Part shown: positions 1 through 8,629 of the stretch, in pieces | Position numbering within the stretch: position 1 is the first letter of the stretch | How the letters are laid out: each line of letters opens with the position of its first letter | Notes under the pieces: generated by a model | What the model was told of the DNA's origin: nothing | What the model saw: only the letters and a program-made list of their open reading frames with translations | The model's database searches: none | Program-made: the position numbers and the translations under genes | Source: Bacteroidales bacterium | Lineage (GTDB): Bacteria > Bacteroidota > Bacteroidia > Bacteroidales > P3 | NCBI GenBank assembly: GCA_022482545.1 | Contig: JAKVOZ010000003.1 | Location: 96,285-160,284, forward strand | Length of the DNA stretch: 64,000 bases | Direction: 5' to 3'

Positions 1-94
1 TGGATTTTGTAGTATGTTTTCTATCATCAAATCAAAATAAAATAACAATCTTTCAATATCATTAATCACACAATATTTTTAATAGTTAAGACGT

Positions 95-108
95 TTTGTA
101 CGTACAAA
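95..108. promoter_or_regulatory. 14-bp perfect palindrome upstream of the NUDIX-macro gene
   Basis: The sequence TTTGTACGTACAAA is a perfect palindrome 77 bp before the preferred start of the NUDIX-macro gene. It has the form of a dimeric repressor site, but no regulator is encoded next to it. A degenerate -7 element (TAACTTTA, about 151-158) lies between it and the start. The rest of bases 1-127 shows no gene. Confidence 0.3.
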
Positions 109-184
109 TGCACGTTTAAAGCGTGCTATGTCCGTACAAACTCTGTCTATTAACTTTATTAACGAAAAGAATTTCACCAAACAA

Positions 185-1150
185 ATGAGCGATAATCAAG
201 AATATACTTATAAATATCCAAGAGCATCTTTAACTGTTGATTGCGTTATTTTTGGAATAAGTTCAAACAATGCAATAAATGTCTTACTTGTTCAACGCAA
301 AAACCCACCTTTTCAAGATTGTTGGGCTTTTTGTGGCGGTTTTGTTGATATGAATGAAACGACAGAACAATCAGCAATAAGAGAACTTAAAGAAGAAACA
401 TCTCTTTGCAACATTAATCTTACTCAATTTCATTGTTTTTCTTCTCTTGATAGAGACCCACGAGGAAGAACAATAACTATTGCTTATTATGCTGTTGTTG
501 ATTTTGAAAAAGTAAAAGACAAAGTAAGAGCAGATGATGATGCAAAACAATGTCAATGGTTTAATATTAACTCTTTGCCAGCACTTGCTTTTGACCATGA
601 GCAAATACTTAAAAAAGCCATTGATGTTATAAGTATGACAAGAGATAGGATAACGATAGAAAAAGGCGATATAACGAAATATGATTATGATGCGATAGTT
701 AATGCTGCTAATTGTTCTCTTTTAGGTGGTGGAGGTGTTGATGGTGCCATACATAGAGCAGCAGGCAAAGGTCTTTATCAAGAATGCCTTACGCTTAACG
801 GTTGCCAAACAGGACAAGCAAAGATAACAAAAGGATATAACTTGCCAAGTAAATATGTTATCCATACGCCTGGTCCTATCTATCGCAATGGCAACAACAA
901 TGAAGACGAACTTCTTGCGTCTTGTTATAGAAATTGTTTATTACTTGCTGAGCAAAACAACATAAAAACAATATGCTTTCCTTCCATTAGCACTGGTGTC
1001 TATCATTTTCCTTTGCAAAAAGCATCTCTTATTGCCATAAAAACAATAAAACAATGCTTAATAAGTATGCCAACAATAGAAAAAGTTACAATGGTATGCT
1101 TTGATGACAACACTTTAAATTATTACAAACAAGCACTTAACGAACAATAG
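185..1150 (+). CDS. NUDIX hydrolase (ADP-ribose pyrophosphatase type) fused to a MacroD-type macrodomain
   Basis: Two ADP-ribose enzymes in one chain. Numbered from an alternative ATG at 128 (340 residues), the NUDIX half has the box GX5EX7REUXEEXGU at about 70-92, following a TVDCVIFG beta-strand and preceding RDPRGRTITIAYY, a pattern of ADP-ribose pyrophosphatases. The second half (from about 172) has NAAN, the GGGGVDGAIHRAAG loop and FPSISTG, the signature of MacroD/YmdB enzymes that deacetylate O-acetyl-ADP-ribose or remove ADP-ribose from proteins. Inference: the macrodomain releases ADP-ribose and the NUDIX half cleaves it to AMP and ribose-5-phosphate. The start at 185 is preferred because family members begin just before the YKYPR stretch; the ATG at 128 would add 19 residues. 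It faces aroB, with only 22 bp between the two stop codons. Cytosolic; no signal peptide. Confidence 0.88.
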   Translation: MSDNQEYTYKYPRASLTVDCVIFGISSNNAINVLLVQRKNPPFQDCWAFCGGFVDMNETTEQSAIRELKEETSLCNINLTQFHCFSSLDRDPRGRTITIAYYAVVDFEKVKDKVRADDDAKQCQWFNINSLPALAFDHEQILKKAIDVISMTRDRITIEKGDITKYDYDAIVNAANCSLLGGGGVDGAIHRAAGKGLYQECLTLNGCQTGQAKITKGYNLPSKYVIHTPGPIYRNGNNNEDELLASCYRNCLLLAEQNNIKTICFPSISTGVYHFPLQKASLIAIKTIKQCLISMPTIEKVTMVCFDDNTLNYYKQALNEQ

Positions 1151-1172
1151 GACACTTTGTTAGTTTAATCTT

Positions 1173-2168
1173 CTACAAAGAAATATTTAATAAATCATCA
1201 TAAACAATAGGACAATCTATTATAGGATTAGCAATATCTTTTAGCAAAACAAATAGATTATGTCCGTCTTTGTTCTTCTTATCTGCAACAAGAAAAGGAT
1301 ATATTTCATTTAGATGTGGTTTTATGTCAATGATATTGTAGGTCTTTTGCAAATAATCGCATATTAACTTAGCTTTTCCGTGAGGGAAATCTTGTTTATT
1401 CTCAGATAGTTTAATAGCATAGAACATTCCATTAGCAACTGCTTCTCCGTGCAACATTTCTTGATGATGAGTTAAATACATACTCTCTATTGCATGCCCT
1501 ATCGTATGTCCAAAGTTTAATATTTTTCTTTGTCCTTGTTCTGTCTTATCATCATCTACTATTTGTTGTTTATGATTAATGCAGTGTTCTATCATTTGTT
1601 TATCATATACTTCATTCTTTTGCATCTTATCCCACAAAAGTTCATCTTTAATCAATGCTATCTTTATCATCTCTGCCATTCCATTAAGTATCTGCAATGG
1701 AGCAAGTGTGTCTAAAAACTTGTAATCATAGAAAACAAGACTTGAAAAATTGAATGTACCTATTTGATTTTTATAACCATCAAGATTAATCCCTGTCTTG
1801 CCTCCAACAGAAGCATCAACCATAGCAAGCAAGGTAGTTGGTATGTTTATATTTTGAATACCACGTTTAAAGATTGAACTCACAAAACCGCCTAAATCTG
1901 TTATCACACCTCCACCTAAACTAATGATAGCACTATTTCTATCTGCACCATCTTCTATCATTGTCCTGCATAAATCTTCTACTACTTTTATTGATTTACT
2001 ATCCTCCCCTGCCTTAACCTCCAAAAGACAACAACCAACAATATCTTCCACTTGCTCAACTAAAATAGGCAAACAATATTTCTCTGTATTTTCATCTACA
2101 AGCAGATATATCTTAGAAAACTTATTATTTTGTAAATATTCTCTACAATCATTTAGATATTTTATCAT
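1173..2168 (-). CDS. aroB: 3-dehydroquinate synthase
   Basis: Second step of the shikimate pathway: converts DAHP to 3-dehydroquinate using NAD and a divalent metal. The 331-residue protein shows the nucleotide-binding GGGVITDLGGF (about 85-95), the phosphate/substrate loop DASVGGKTGINL (118-129), and metal ligands in AEMIK (E166), NFGHTIGHA (H221/H225) and HGEAVANG (H240). It is slightly shorter than the usual 350-360 residues but has all core motifs. It is transcribed alone, leftward, from a TAnnTTTG promoter about 28 bp upstream, and diverges from rbfA. Confidence 0.95.
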   Translation of the reverse strand: MIKYLNDCREYLQNNKFSKIYLLVDENTEKYCLPILVEQVEDIVGCCLLEVKAGEDSKSIKVVEDLCRTMIEDGADRNSAIISLGGGVITDLGGFVSSIFKRGIQNINIPTTLLAMVDASVGGKTGINLDGYKNQIGTFNFSSLVFYDYKFLDTLAPLQILNGMAEMIKIALIKDELLWDKMQKNEVYDKQMIEHCINHKQQIVDDDKTEQGQRKILNFGHTIGHAIESMYLTHHQEMLHGEAVANGMFYAIKLSENKQDFPHGKAKLICDYLQKTYNIIDIKPHLNEIYPFLVADKKNKDGHNLFVLLKDIANPIIDCPIVYDDLLNISL

Positions 2169-2196
2169 AACACTTTTTTATCATAAATTAGAAAGG

Positions 2197-2204
2197 CAAA
2201 AATA
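2197..2204 (-). promoter_or_regulatory. -7 promoter element of aroB
   Basis: CAAAAATA on the plus strand reads TATTTTTG leftward and fits the Bacteroidota -7 consensus TAnnTTTG. It lies 29 bp before the aroB start. Confidence 0.65.
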
Positions 2205-2277
2205 ATAAAAAAATCACAAGAAAGATAATAAAACAAAAAATTATAATTCAAAATATTTCAATTACATAAGTTTTTAG

Positions 2278-2285
2278 TAATTTTG
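2278..2285 (+). promoter_or_regulatory. -7 promoter element of rbfA (predicts a leaderless mRNA)
   Basis: TAATTTTG matches TAnnTTTG and ends only 4 bp before the rbfA ATG at 2290. With transcription starting 4-7 bp after the element, the mRNA would begin at or next to the start codon. Confidence 0.6.
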
Positions 2286-2289
2286 CAAT

Positions 2290-2631
2290 ATGGATACAAA
2301 AAGAATAGATAAGATAAACAGACTGATACAAAAAGATTTGTCTGAAATAATTAGAGAAAAAAGTAAAGATGAATTTTTTTCTGTTCTTATAACTGTTACA
2401 AAAGTAAGTATAACATCTGACCTTTCATTTGCAAGAGTTTATGTTAGCATCTTTGAGTTAAAGTATAGAAAAGAAGATATATTAAAAATATTGCAAGAGA
2501 AAAAAGATTATTTAAGAATGCTTTTAGCTCAAAGAGAGAAAAGTCAATTAAGGATTATGCCGGAATTGATGTTCTATATTGATGACAGTTTGGATTATGC
2601 TGAGAAAATAGACAAGTTATTAAAACAATGA
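2290..2631 (+). CDS. rbfA: 30S ribosome-binding factor A
   Basis: Small KH-fold protein that binds the 16S 5' region during 30S maturation. The 113 residues have the usual RbfA layout: an N-terminal helix with KRIDKINRLIQKDLSEII, then the strand pattern VLITVTKVSITSDLSFARVYVSIF. It opens a forward operon and overlaps the next gene by 4 bp (ATGA), so the two are translationally coupled. The promoter is so close to the ATG that the message is probably leaderless. Confidence 0.9.
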   Translation: MDTKRIDKINRLIQKDLSEIIREKSKDEFFSVLITVTKVSITSDLSFARVYVSIFELKYRKEDILKILQEKKDYLRMLLAQREKSQLRIMPELMFYIDDSLDYAEKIDKLLKQ

Positions 2632-3842
2632 CGAACAAATCACTATCTTTTATCGTAAAACGCTTATGCTTACAGAAAAGAAATAAAGGTATTGTTCATA
2701 TAATATCTATTATTAGTCTTGCAGGTATTGCTGTTGGTTGTTTTGCGTTAATTGTAGTGTTAAGTGTTTTTAATGGCTTCACCTCTATTGCTCAAACTAT
2801 GCTTGAAAAAACAAATCCTCCTATTCTTATATCTGCATTAAAAGGCAAGACGATAGATTACAATGATGTTAAAAAGATTAAGCAGATAAAAACCATTAAA
2901 GCAATCATTCCTACTATTGAACAGACAGCTTTGATAACTGTTGGTAAAAATCAAAGTATTGTTAAAATGATTGGTATTGATGATAGTTATTTTAAATATA
3001 ATCATTTAGATACTGCTCTTGTTAATGGTAAAGAATATTTTAGAGGCATAGATTCTGTTAATGCAATAATGGGAATAGACCTTGCTATTAGTATGGGATT
3101 AAACAAAGGTAGTGAGTTAATGAATATGCCAATAAAGATAACGGTACCAAAGAAAAATAGCGGTGATGCAATTGTGGTTGAAGATAAGTTTAATAGCGTT
3201 ATAGTAAGATATTGTGGCTGTTATGCTACTCATTCTGATTTAGATCAAGGATATATCTTTGTGCCGATAAACAAAGCAAAGACCGTTTTAGATTATAATA
3301 GTAACTCAATAACTCATCTTTATATCATTCCAAAAGATAAAAATAAAATAGAATATAATATTAAAAAGATTAAGCAATTAACAAACAATAAGTATAAGGT
3401 GGCTAACATCTTACAACAACAACCAATATATTTTAAGATAGTTAAGAGTGAAAAATTAGCCGTTTATATCATTCTTTCATTAATTATTTTCATTGCAGCA
3501 ATAAACATTATAAGTTCAATAATCATTCTTTTTATTCAAAAACAAAGAATGAACTATATTTTACGAGCAATGGGTATGATGAAAAAAGATATAAAGAAAA
3601 TATATTTTTATTATGGATTAACTCTTAATGCAATAGGTTGTGCGATTGGATTAATAGTAGGATTGATTTTTTGTGTTTTACAACAGCAACTTGGCATAAT
3701 AAAATTATCAGCAGAGAGTTATGTTGTAAATAGTTTTCCAATAGAAATAAAAACAATTGATATAATACAAGTAATAATAATCGTTTTAGTTATTGGATTT
3801 ATTAGTAATAGTGCAATAGTTAGACGATTAAATATAAAATAA
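2628..3842 (+). CDS. FtsX-family ABC permease (LolC/LolE type)
   Basis: Inner-membrane permease, 404 residues, with the LolC/LolE layout: one N-terminal membrane helix (about 22-48, with the typical GIAVGCFALIVVLSVFNGF), a large periplasmic domain, then three C-terminal helices (about 272-302, 325-350, 375-400). By family it should work with a LolD-like ATPase to release lipoproteins toward the outer membrane; no ATPase gene is nearby, so that role is inferred. The rbfA-permease order is common in Bacteroidetes. Its start overlaps the rbfA stop codon. Confidence 0.85.
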   Translation: MTNKSLSFIVKRLCLQKRNKGIVHIISIISLAGIAVGCFALIVVLSVFNGFTSIAQTMLEKTNPPILISALKGKTIDYNDVKKIKQIKTIKAIIPTIEQTALITVGKNQSIVKMIGIDDSYFKYNHLDTALVNGKEYFRGIDSVNAIMGIDLAISMGLNKGSELMNMPIKITVPKKNSGDAIVVEDKFNSVIVRYCGCYATHSDLDQGYIFVPINKAKTVLDYNSNSITHLYIIPKDKNKIEYNIKKIKQLTNNKYKVANILQQQPIYFKIVKSEKLAVYIILSLIIFIAAINIISSIIILFIQKQRMNYILRAMGMMKKDIKKIYFYYGLTLNAIGCAIGLIVGLIFCVLQQQLGIIKLSAESYVVNSFPIEIKTIDIIQVIIIVLVIGFISNSAIVRRLNIK

Positions 3843-3860
3843 GATAAATAAAGAAGAATT

Positions 3861-5336
3861 ATGATAAACAAAGAACTTAAATTATATAACACTTTAACAA
3901 ATAAGAAGGAAAAGTTTGAGCCAATAAACAAAGATAGAGTAGGTATGTATGTATGTGGACCAACAGTTTATGGTGAGGCTCATCTTGGACATGCAAGAAG
4001 TGCAATAACGTTTGATATTGTTTTTAGAACATTAAAGTATCTTGGATACAATGTTCGTTATGTTAGAAACTTTACTGATGTTGGACATTTAGTTAATGAT
4101 GCTGATAGTGGAGACGATAAGGTTGAAAAACAAGCATCAAAAGAGAATAAAGAGCCACAAGAAGTTGCTCAATATTATGAAGCAAAATATCTTTGGGCTA
4201 TGGATAATTTAAACTGTCTTCGTCCAAGCATTCAACCTCTTGCTTCGGGGCATATAATAGAACAAATAGACCTTGTAAAAGCTTTATTAGATAAAGGGTT
4301 AGCATATATTTCAGAAGGTAGTGTTTATTTTGATGTAGAAAAATATGATAAGACTGTTAAACCTTATGGCATACTTTCTCATAGAACACTTGAAAACACA
4401 AAAGACAATAGCAGAACATTATCTGGACAAGAAGAAAAACACAATCCTTTTGACTTTGCTCTTTGGAAGAAAGCCCCAAAAGAACATATAATGAAATGGC
4501 AAAGTCCTTGGAGTGAAGGATTTCCTGGTTGGCATTTGGAATGTAGTGCAATGAGTAGAAAATATCTTGGGCAAGAATTTGATATTCATGGTGGAGGAAT
4601 GGACCTTATCTTTCCTCATCACGATTGCGAGATTGCTCAAAGCGTTGGTGCTTATGGTAATATGCCAGCAAAGTATTGGCTTCATAACAATATGATAACC
4701 ATTGAAGGAAGAAAGATGGGCAAAAGTTATAATAATTTCATAACAATAACAGAGATGTTTTCCGGCGAACATCACTTACTTCAAAAAGCATACAATCCAA
4801 TGACAATACGTTTCTTTATGCTTATGGCACACTATCGTAGCACATTAGATTTTAGCAATGATGCTTTGATTGCAGCAGAGAAAGGTTTGAATCGTTTATT
4901 TGAAGCAAAAGACAAGATAAACTCTTTACCTGAAAGCAAAGAAAGCAGTTTTGATGCAAAGAAACTTATTGATGATACAATAAATGCTGTCTTAGATGAT
5001 TTTAATACTCCAATAGCAATTGCAACTCTTTTTGAAATAGCAAAACATATTAATAGTGTTATGGATAAGAAAGAGACTATAACAAAAGAAGACAAAGATT
5101 TCTTACAAACCAACTTCAACGATATAATAGATAATATTTTAGGATTAAAAAATGATAATAAAGGTAATAATGAAGACGTTATAAAAGGACTAATGTCTTT
5201 GGTTTTAGATATGAGAAAACATGCAAGAGAAAATAAAGATTATCAAACAAGCGACCAAATACGTGATGCCTTACAAGAATTAGGCATAGAGATAAAAGAT
5301 AGTAAGGATGGGGCTCAATGGAGACTAAATAAATAA
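3861..5336 (+). CDS. cysS: Cysteinyl-tRNA synthetase
   Basis: Class I aminoacyl-tRNA synthetase charging tRNA-Cys. The HIGH-type motif is HLGH (residues 41-44) after the CGPTVYGEA segment, and the KMSKS-type motif is KMGKS (285-289). The zinc site that selects cysteine is visible as C32, C228, H253 and E257, with the same spacing as in E. coli. 491 residues, full length. It follows the permease by 18 bp and precedes a lipoprotein gene by 10 bp, so it is likely in the same operon. Confidence 0.97.
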   Translation: MINKELKLYNTLTNKKEKFEPINKDRVGMYVCGPTVYGEAHLGHARSAITFDIVFRTLKYLGYNVRYVRNFTDVGHLVNDADSGDDKVEKQASKENKEPQEVAQYYEAKYLWAMDNLNCLRPSIQPLASGHIIEQIDLVKALLDKGLAYISEGSVYFDVEKYDKTVKPYGILSHRTLENTKDNSRTLSGQEEKHNPFDFALWKKAPKEHIMKWQSPWSEGFPGWHLECSAMSRKYLGQEFDIHGGGMDLIFPHHDCEIAQSVGAYGNMPAKYWLHNNMITIEGRKMGKSYNNFITITEMFSGEHHLLQKAYNPMTIRFFMLMAHYRSTLDFSNDALIAAEKGLNRLFEAKDKINSLPESKESSFDAKKLIDDTINAVLDDFNTPIAIATLFEIAKHINSVMDKKETITKEDKDFLQTNFNDIIDNILGLKNDNKGNNEDVIKGLMSLVLDMRKHARENKDYQTSDQIRDALQELGIEIKDSKDGAQWRLNK

Positions 5337-5346
5337 TAAAAAAAAA

Positions 5347-6345
5347 ATGAAAACGAAATTATTAATAATCATTGTTTTGATAAGTTTTATTGTTGTCAGT
5401 TGTTCTAAAAAGAAAGACAATAATCAAGATGAGAGTCAAATTAATTATAAGTCAGTTAAGACTCCTGATTTTAATGCAGATAGTGCTTATATGTTTGTAA
5501 AGAATCAATGTGATTTTGGACCACGTGTCCCAGATAGCAAAGCAGCAAAAGATTGTGGCGATTATCTTATATCATATCTTAGAAGCAAGGCAGATACTGT
5601 TTATGTTCAAGAATTTAGTTCAAAGTTATGGAACGGCAAACAAGTTAAAGGAAGAAACATAATAGCATCATTCAACAAAGAAGCAACAGATAGAGTTTTG
5701 TTAGCCTCTCATTGGGATAGTAGATTGTGGGCAGATAATGATAGTGATAAAAAGAATGTAAAAAAACCAATAATAGGAGCAAATGATGGAGCAAGCGGTG
5801 TTGGAGTATTGATGGAGATTGCAAGAGTGTTGAAAGATAAAAAACTCAAACAAGGTGTTGATTTAGTTCTTTTTGATTTAGAAGATCAAGGCTCTCCTTC
5901 ATGGGCAGATACAACAATAGACGACCAAAGCGATTGGTGCCTTGGTTCTCAGTATTGGGCACAAAATCTTCATCTACCTTTCTATTCTGCCACTTATGGC
6001 ATATTGCTTGATATGGTTGGTTCTTCTGACTTACGTTTTTTGAAAGAACAACAAAGTATGGGTTATGCTTCAAGTATTATGAATAAAGTATGGAACATTG
6101 CAAGTGATTTAGGCTTTTCTAATAATTTTGTCAATGAAGAAAGTGGTGGAATAATGGACGACCATATTTGGGTTAATCATTATGCAAAGATTCCAATGAT
6201 AGACTTAGTTCAAAATAGTGAAAACTCTAATTTCTTCCCTTATTGGCATACAACAAAAGATGATATTAACTGCATAAATAAAAACTCTTTAGCTATTGTT
6301 GGCAAAGTGTTGTTAGTATCTATTTTTGCTAATGAAAATAATTGA
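5347..6345 (+). CDS. M28-family lipoprotein, glutaminyl-peptide cyclotransferase-like
   Basis: Exported lipoprotein: a hydrophobic leader ends in a lipobox with the acylated cysteine at residue 19. The rest is a zinc aminopeptidase-like M28 fold with metal and catalytic residues at SHWDSR (H122), GANDGAS (D147), LEDQG (E179/D180) and YWHTTKDD (H301). The combination GPRVPDS, ASHWDSR and LFDLEDQG is typical of bacterial proteins related to glutaminyl cyclases, which close N-terminal glutamine to pyroglutamate. In Bacteroidetes this activity caps proteins exposed after signal-peptide cleavage. Cyclase versus peptidase activity cannot be decided from sequence alone. Confidence 0.85.
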   Translation: MKTKLLIIIVLISFIVVSCSKKKDNNQDESQINYKSVKTPDFNADSAYMFVKNQCDFGPRVPDSKAAKDCGDYLISYLRSKADTVYVQEFSSKLWNGKQVKGRNIIASFNKEATDRVLLASHWDSRLWADNDSDKKNVKKPIIGANDGASGVGVLMEIARVLKDKKLKQGVDLVLFDLEDQGSPSWADTTIDDQSDWCLGSQYWAQNLHLPFYSATYGILLDMVGSSDLRFLKEQQSMGYASSIMNKVWNIASDLGFSNNFVNEESGGIMDDHIWVNHYAKIPMIDLVQNSENSNFFPYWHTTKDDINCINKNSLAIVGKVLLVSIFANENN

Positions 6346-6363
6346 TAAAAGAGGACAAATAAA

Positions 6364-6792
6364 ATGAAGAAAAAAATTTTTATATTCAGCACTTATTTAA
6401 TTTTTTCGCTGTTTTTTTCTTCATGTAACAACGATTTTGACCAATGGGGTTATGTTAATTTCTACATAGATCCTGAAAGCACTGAATATTATAATCTTAA
6501 CTACGGAAACAGAGGGTGGGAATATTTTGAAGGAGGTAATAGAGGTGTCGTTGTTTTTAGAAAGAACTATTCTGAATTCATAGCCTTTGAACGTTCTTGT
6601 ACAGCAAGCGATTGCAATGGTAGATTAGAAGTAGATTCTACAAACAATGTCCTTTTAATTTGTCCTGTTTGTAATAGTAAATTTATTTATTATGATGGCT
6701 CGCCTTTATCTGGAAGCAAAGCAAAACGTTGTCTTTATTCTTATTGTACTTATTATGATAGTCAATATCTTTATGTTAATAATTGCAATTAA
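6364..6792 (+). CDS. Small lipoprotein with a Rieske-like fold and four cysteines
   Basis: 142 residues: a lipoprotein leader (acylated C21) followed by a small domain. The domain resembles a Rieske ferredoxin in order and spacing, with C79-x4-C84, then C100-P-V-C103-N-S-K-F and a later DGSPLSG turn, matching the CPxxGSxF and G-x-P-L-x-G elements of Rieske domains. The histidines that ligate a true [2Fe-2S] Rieske cluster are absent; cysteines occupy the positions, so it may bind zinc or another metal, or none. It lies between the M28 lipoprotein and lpxK with tight spacing, suggesting an envelope role. Function unknown. Confidence 0.6.
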   Translation: MKKKIFIFSTYLIFSLFFSSCNNDFDQWGYVNFYIDPESTEYYNLNYGNRGWEYFEGGNRGVVVFRKNYSEFIAFERSCTASDCNGRLEVDSTNNVLLICPVCNSKFIYYDGSPLSGSKAKRCLYSYCTYYDSQYLYVNNCN

Positions 6793-6798
6793 ACAATC

Positions 6799-7809
6799 AT
6801 GTACTTTTTAATAACTATAATACGCAACTTCCTTTATTCTATTGGAATATTACGCTCAATAGAATTTAAAAATTTATATATCATTTGCGTTGGCAATCTT
6901 CGTGTAGGTGGAAGTGGTAAAACAACAATGGTAGAATATCTTATAAATAATCTTCAAGATGATTTTCCTTTGGCTGTTGTTTCTCTTGGATACAAAAGGA
7001 AGACAAAAGGATTAAGAGAAATAAACGATAATGATAATCAAACAACAGTTGGCGATGAACCTTGGCAGATGTATGAGAAATATAATACGGTAAAGTTTTT
7101 TGTTTGTAAAAAAAGAGAGAACGCAATAGAATACATACAAAAAAATTATCCAAAGATTAAAACAATTATTCTTGATGATGCTTTTCAATATAGAAGACTT
7201 AGAGCCTCTCATTCTATACTTTTAACTGAATATGAGAGACCTTTTTTTGAAGATTATATTATACCTTATGGACGTTTAAGAGAAAGTAGAAATCAAATGA
7301 AAAGATGCAATGATATTATTGTAACTAAATGCAATGAAAAAATAACTGAACAAAACAAATTAAATATAATAAGAAAAATAAAACCAAAAAAATATCAAAA
7401 TATTTATTTCTCTTCTATCTATTACAAACAAGCATATCTTAATGATGATAAAAAACAAACAATTTCTTTGAATGGAAAAAATATTATCATCGTTGTTGGT
7501 ATTGACAATCCTAAACCAATGATTGATTATATTAAAAAAGAGACTAATATTATTGATATATTACAATTTAAAGACCATCATAATTTTAATGATAATGATA
7601 TAAAAAAGATAATGATGTGTTTTTCTTATCATAAAGATGAAAATGCAATCATTCTTACAACAGAGAAAGATGCAACAAGACTAAATAAACTTAATATTCC
7701 TTATTATGTACTGCCAATTGAAAACAAGATTACAACAATAAACAATAATGAAAAAGAATTTTTAATAAGAATACAAGATGGAATACGAAAAAATCAAACA
7801 AGCAAGTGA
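6799..7809 (+). CDS. lpxK: Tetraacyldisaccharide 4'-kinase (lipid A)
   Basis: Phosphorylates the 4' position of the lipid A precursor at the inner membrane. The 336 residues show an N-terminal membrane-associated helix, the LpxK P-loop VGNLRVGGSGKTT (31-43), then DEPWQMYEKY and ILDDAFQYRRL, all standard for the family. This shows the cell makes lipopolysaccharide. The last 32 bp overlap the punA start in another frame, indicating coupled translation. Confidence 0.94.
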   Translation: MYFLITIIRNFLYSIGILRSIEFKNLYIICVGNLRVGGSGKTTMVEYLINNLQDDFPLAVVSLGYKRKTKGLREINDNDNQTTVGDEPWQMYEKYNTVKFFVCKKRENAIEYIQKNYPKIKTIILDDAFQYRRLRASHSILLTEYERPFFEDYIIPYGRLRESRNQMKRCNDIIVTKCNEKITEQNKLNIIRKIKPKKYQNIYFSSIYYKQAYLNDDKKQTISLNGKNIIIVVGIDNPKPMIDYIKKETNIIDILQFKDHHNFNDNDIKKIMMCFSYHKDENAIILTTEKDATRLNKLNIPYYVLPIENKITTINNNEKEFLIRIQDGIRKNQTSK

Positions 7810-8596
7810 TTTTATAAAGAGCAAAATAAGTGTAAAACCAACGATAGGACTAATTCTTGGTAGTGGTTTATCTGATTTAGCCAATAAAATTGAAGATAGC
7901 ATAATAATAAACTACAAAGATATACCTTATTTTCCTATCTCAACAGTTCAAGGTCATAAAGGTAACTTAATTATTGGAAAAATAAATAAAACTAATGTTA
8001 TCTGTATGCAAGGAAGGTTTCATTTTTATGAAGGATATGATATGAATGAGGTAACTTTTCCTATAAGAGTTATGAAACTTCTTGGTGTTGAGCAGTTAAT
8101 AGTAACTAATGCTTCTGGTGGAGTAAATAGTAGTTTTAATGAAGGTGATATTATGCTAATAACAGACCATATTAATCGTATGCCAAACCCATTAATAGGA
8201 AAGAATGATGAACGTTTTGGAGTGAGATTTCCTTCCATGAACAATGCGTATGATAAAGATTTAGTTAAACTTACTATTAGTGTTGCAAACCAAAAAAATA
8301 TCAATATTAGACAAGGAGTATATATAGCAACAACAGGACCAAGTTTTGAAACAAATGCAGAATATAAATATTTTCGTTTAATTGGAGCAGATGCAGTAGG
8401 AATGAGTACCGTACCAGAAGTTATTGTTGCAAATCATTGTGGAATAAAAGTTTTAGGGCTTTCTGTTATAAGCAATGTTTTTAGAGATAATCCTAATCAA
8501 GAACAATCTCACAATGAAGTTCTATCTAATGTTGAAGCAAGTAATAAGAATATGATAAAATTAATTGAAGGTATAATTAATGCAAATAATAAATAA
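7778..8596 (+). CDS. punA: Purine-nucleoside phosphorylase
   Basis: Trimeric-type PNP (272 residues) that splits purine nucleosides with phosphate. Family motifs are GLILGSGLSDLA, the GHKGNL phosphate loop, QGRFHFYEGY, TNASGGVN and GADAVGMSTVPE. The start overlaps lpxK by 32 bp; homologues begin just before the SDFIKSKI helix, which supports this ATG. With hpt 33 bp downstream it forms a purine-salvage pair. Confidence 0.93.
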   Translation: MEYEKIKQASDFIKSKISVKPTIGLILGSGLSDLANKIEDSIIINYKDIPYFPISTVQGHKGNLIIGKINKTNVICMQGRFHFYEGYDMNEVTFPIRVMKLLGVEQLIVTNASGGVNSSFNEGDIMLITDHINRMPNPLIGKNDERFGVRFPSMNNAYDKDLVKLTISVANQKNINIRQGVYIATTGPSFETNAEYKYFRLIGADAVGMSTVPEVIVANHCGIKVLGLSVISNVFRDNPNQEQSHNEVLSNVEASNKNMIKLIEGIINANNK

Positions 8597-8602
8597 ATTT
8601 CA

Positions 8603-8610
8603 TACTTTTG
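8603..8610 (+). promoter_or_regulatory. -7 promoter element of hpt
   Basis: TACTTTTG matches TAnnTTTG and lies 20 bp before the hpt ATG, giving hpt-adk-obgE their own promoter within the larger gene run. Confidence 0.6.
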
Positions 8611-8629
8611 CAAAATAATTAACATTGAG

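Noticed and set aside
1155..1180. Bidirectional terminator between the NUDIX-macro gene and aroB
   Set aside because: CTTTGTTAG/CTACAAAG pairs only imperfectly and has no T run.
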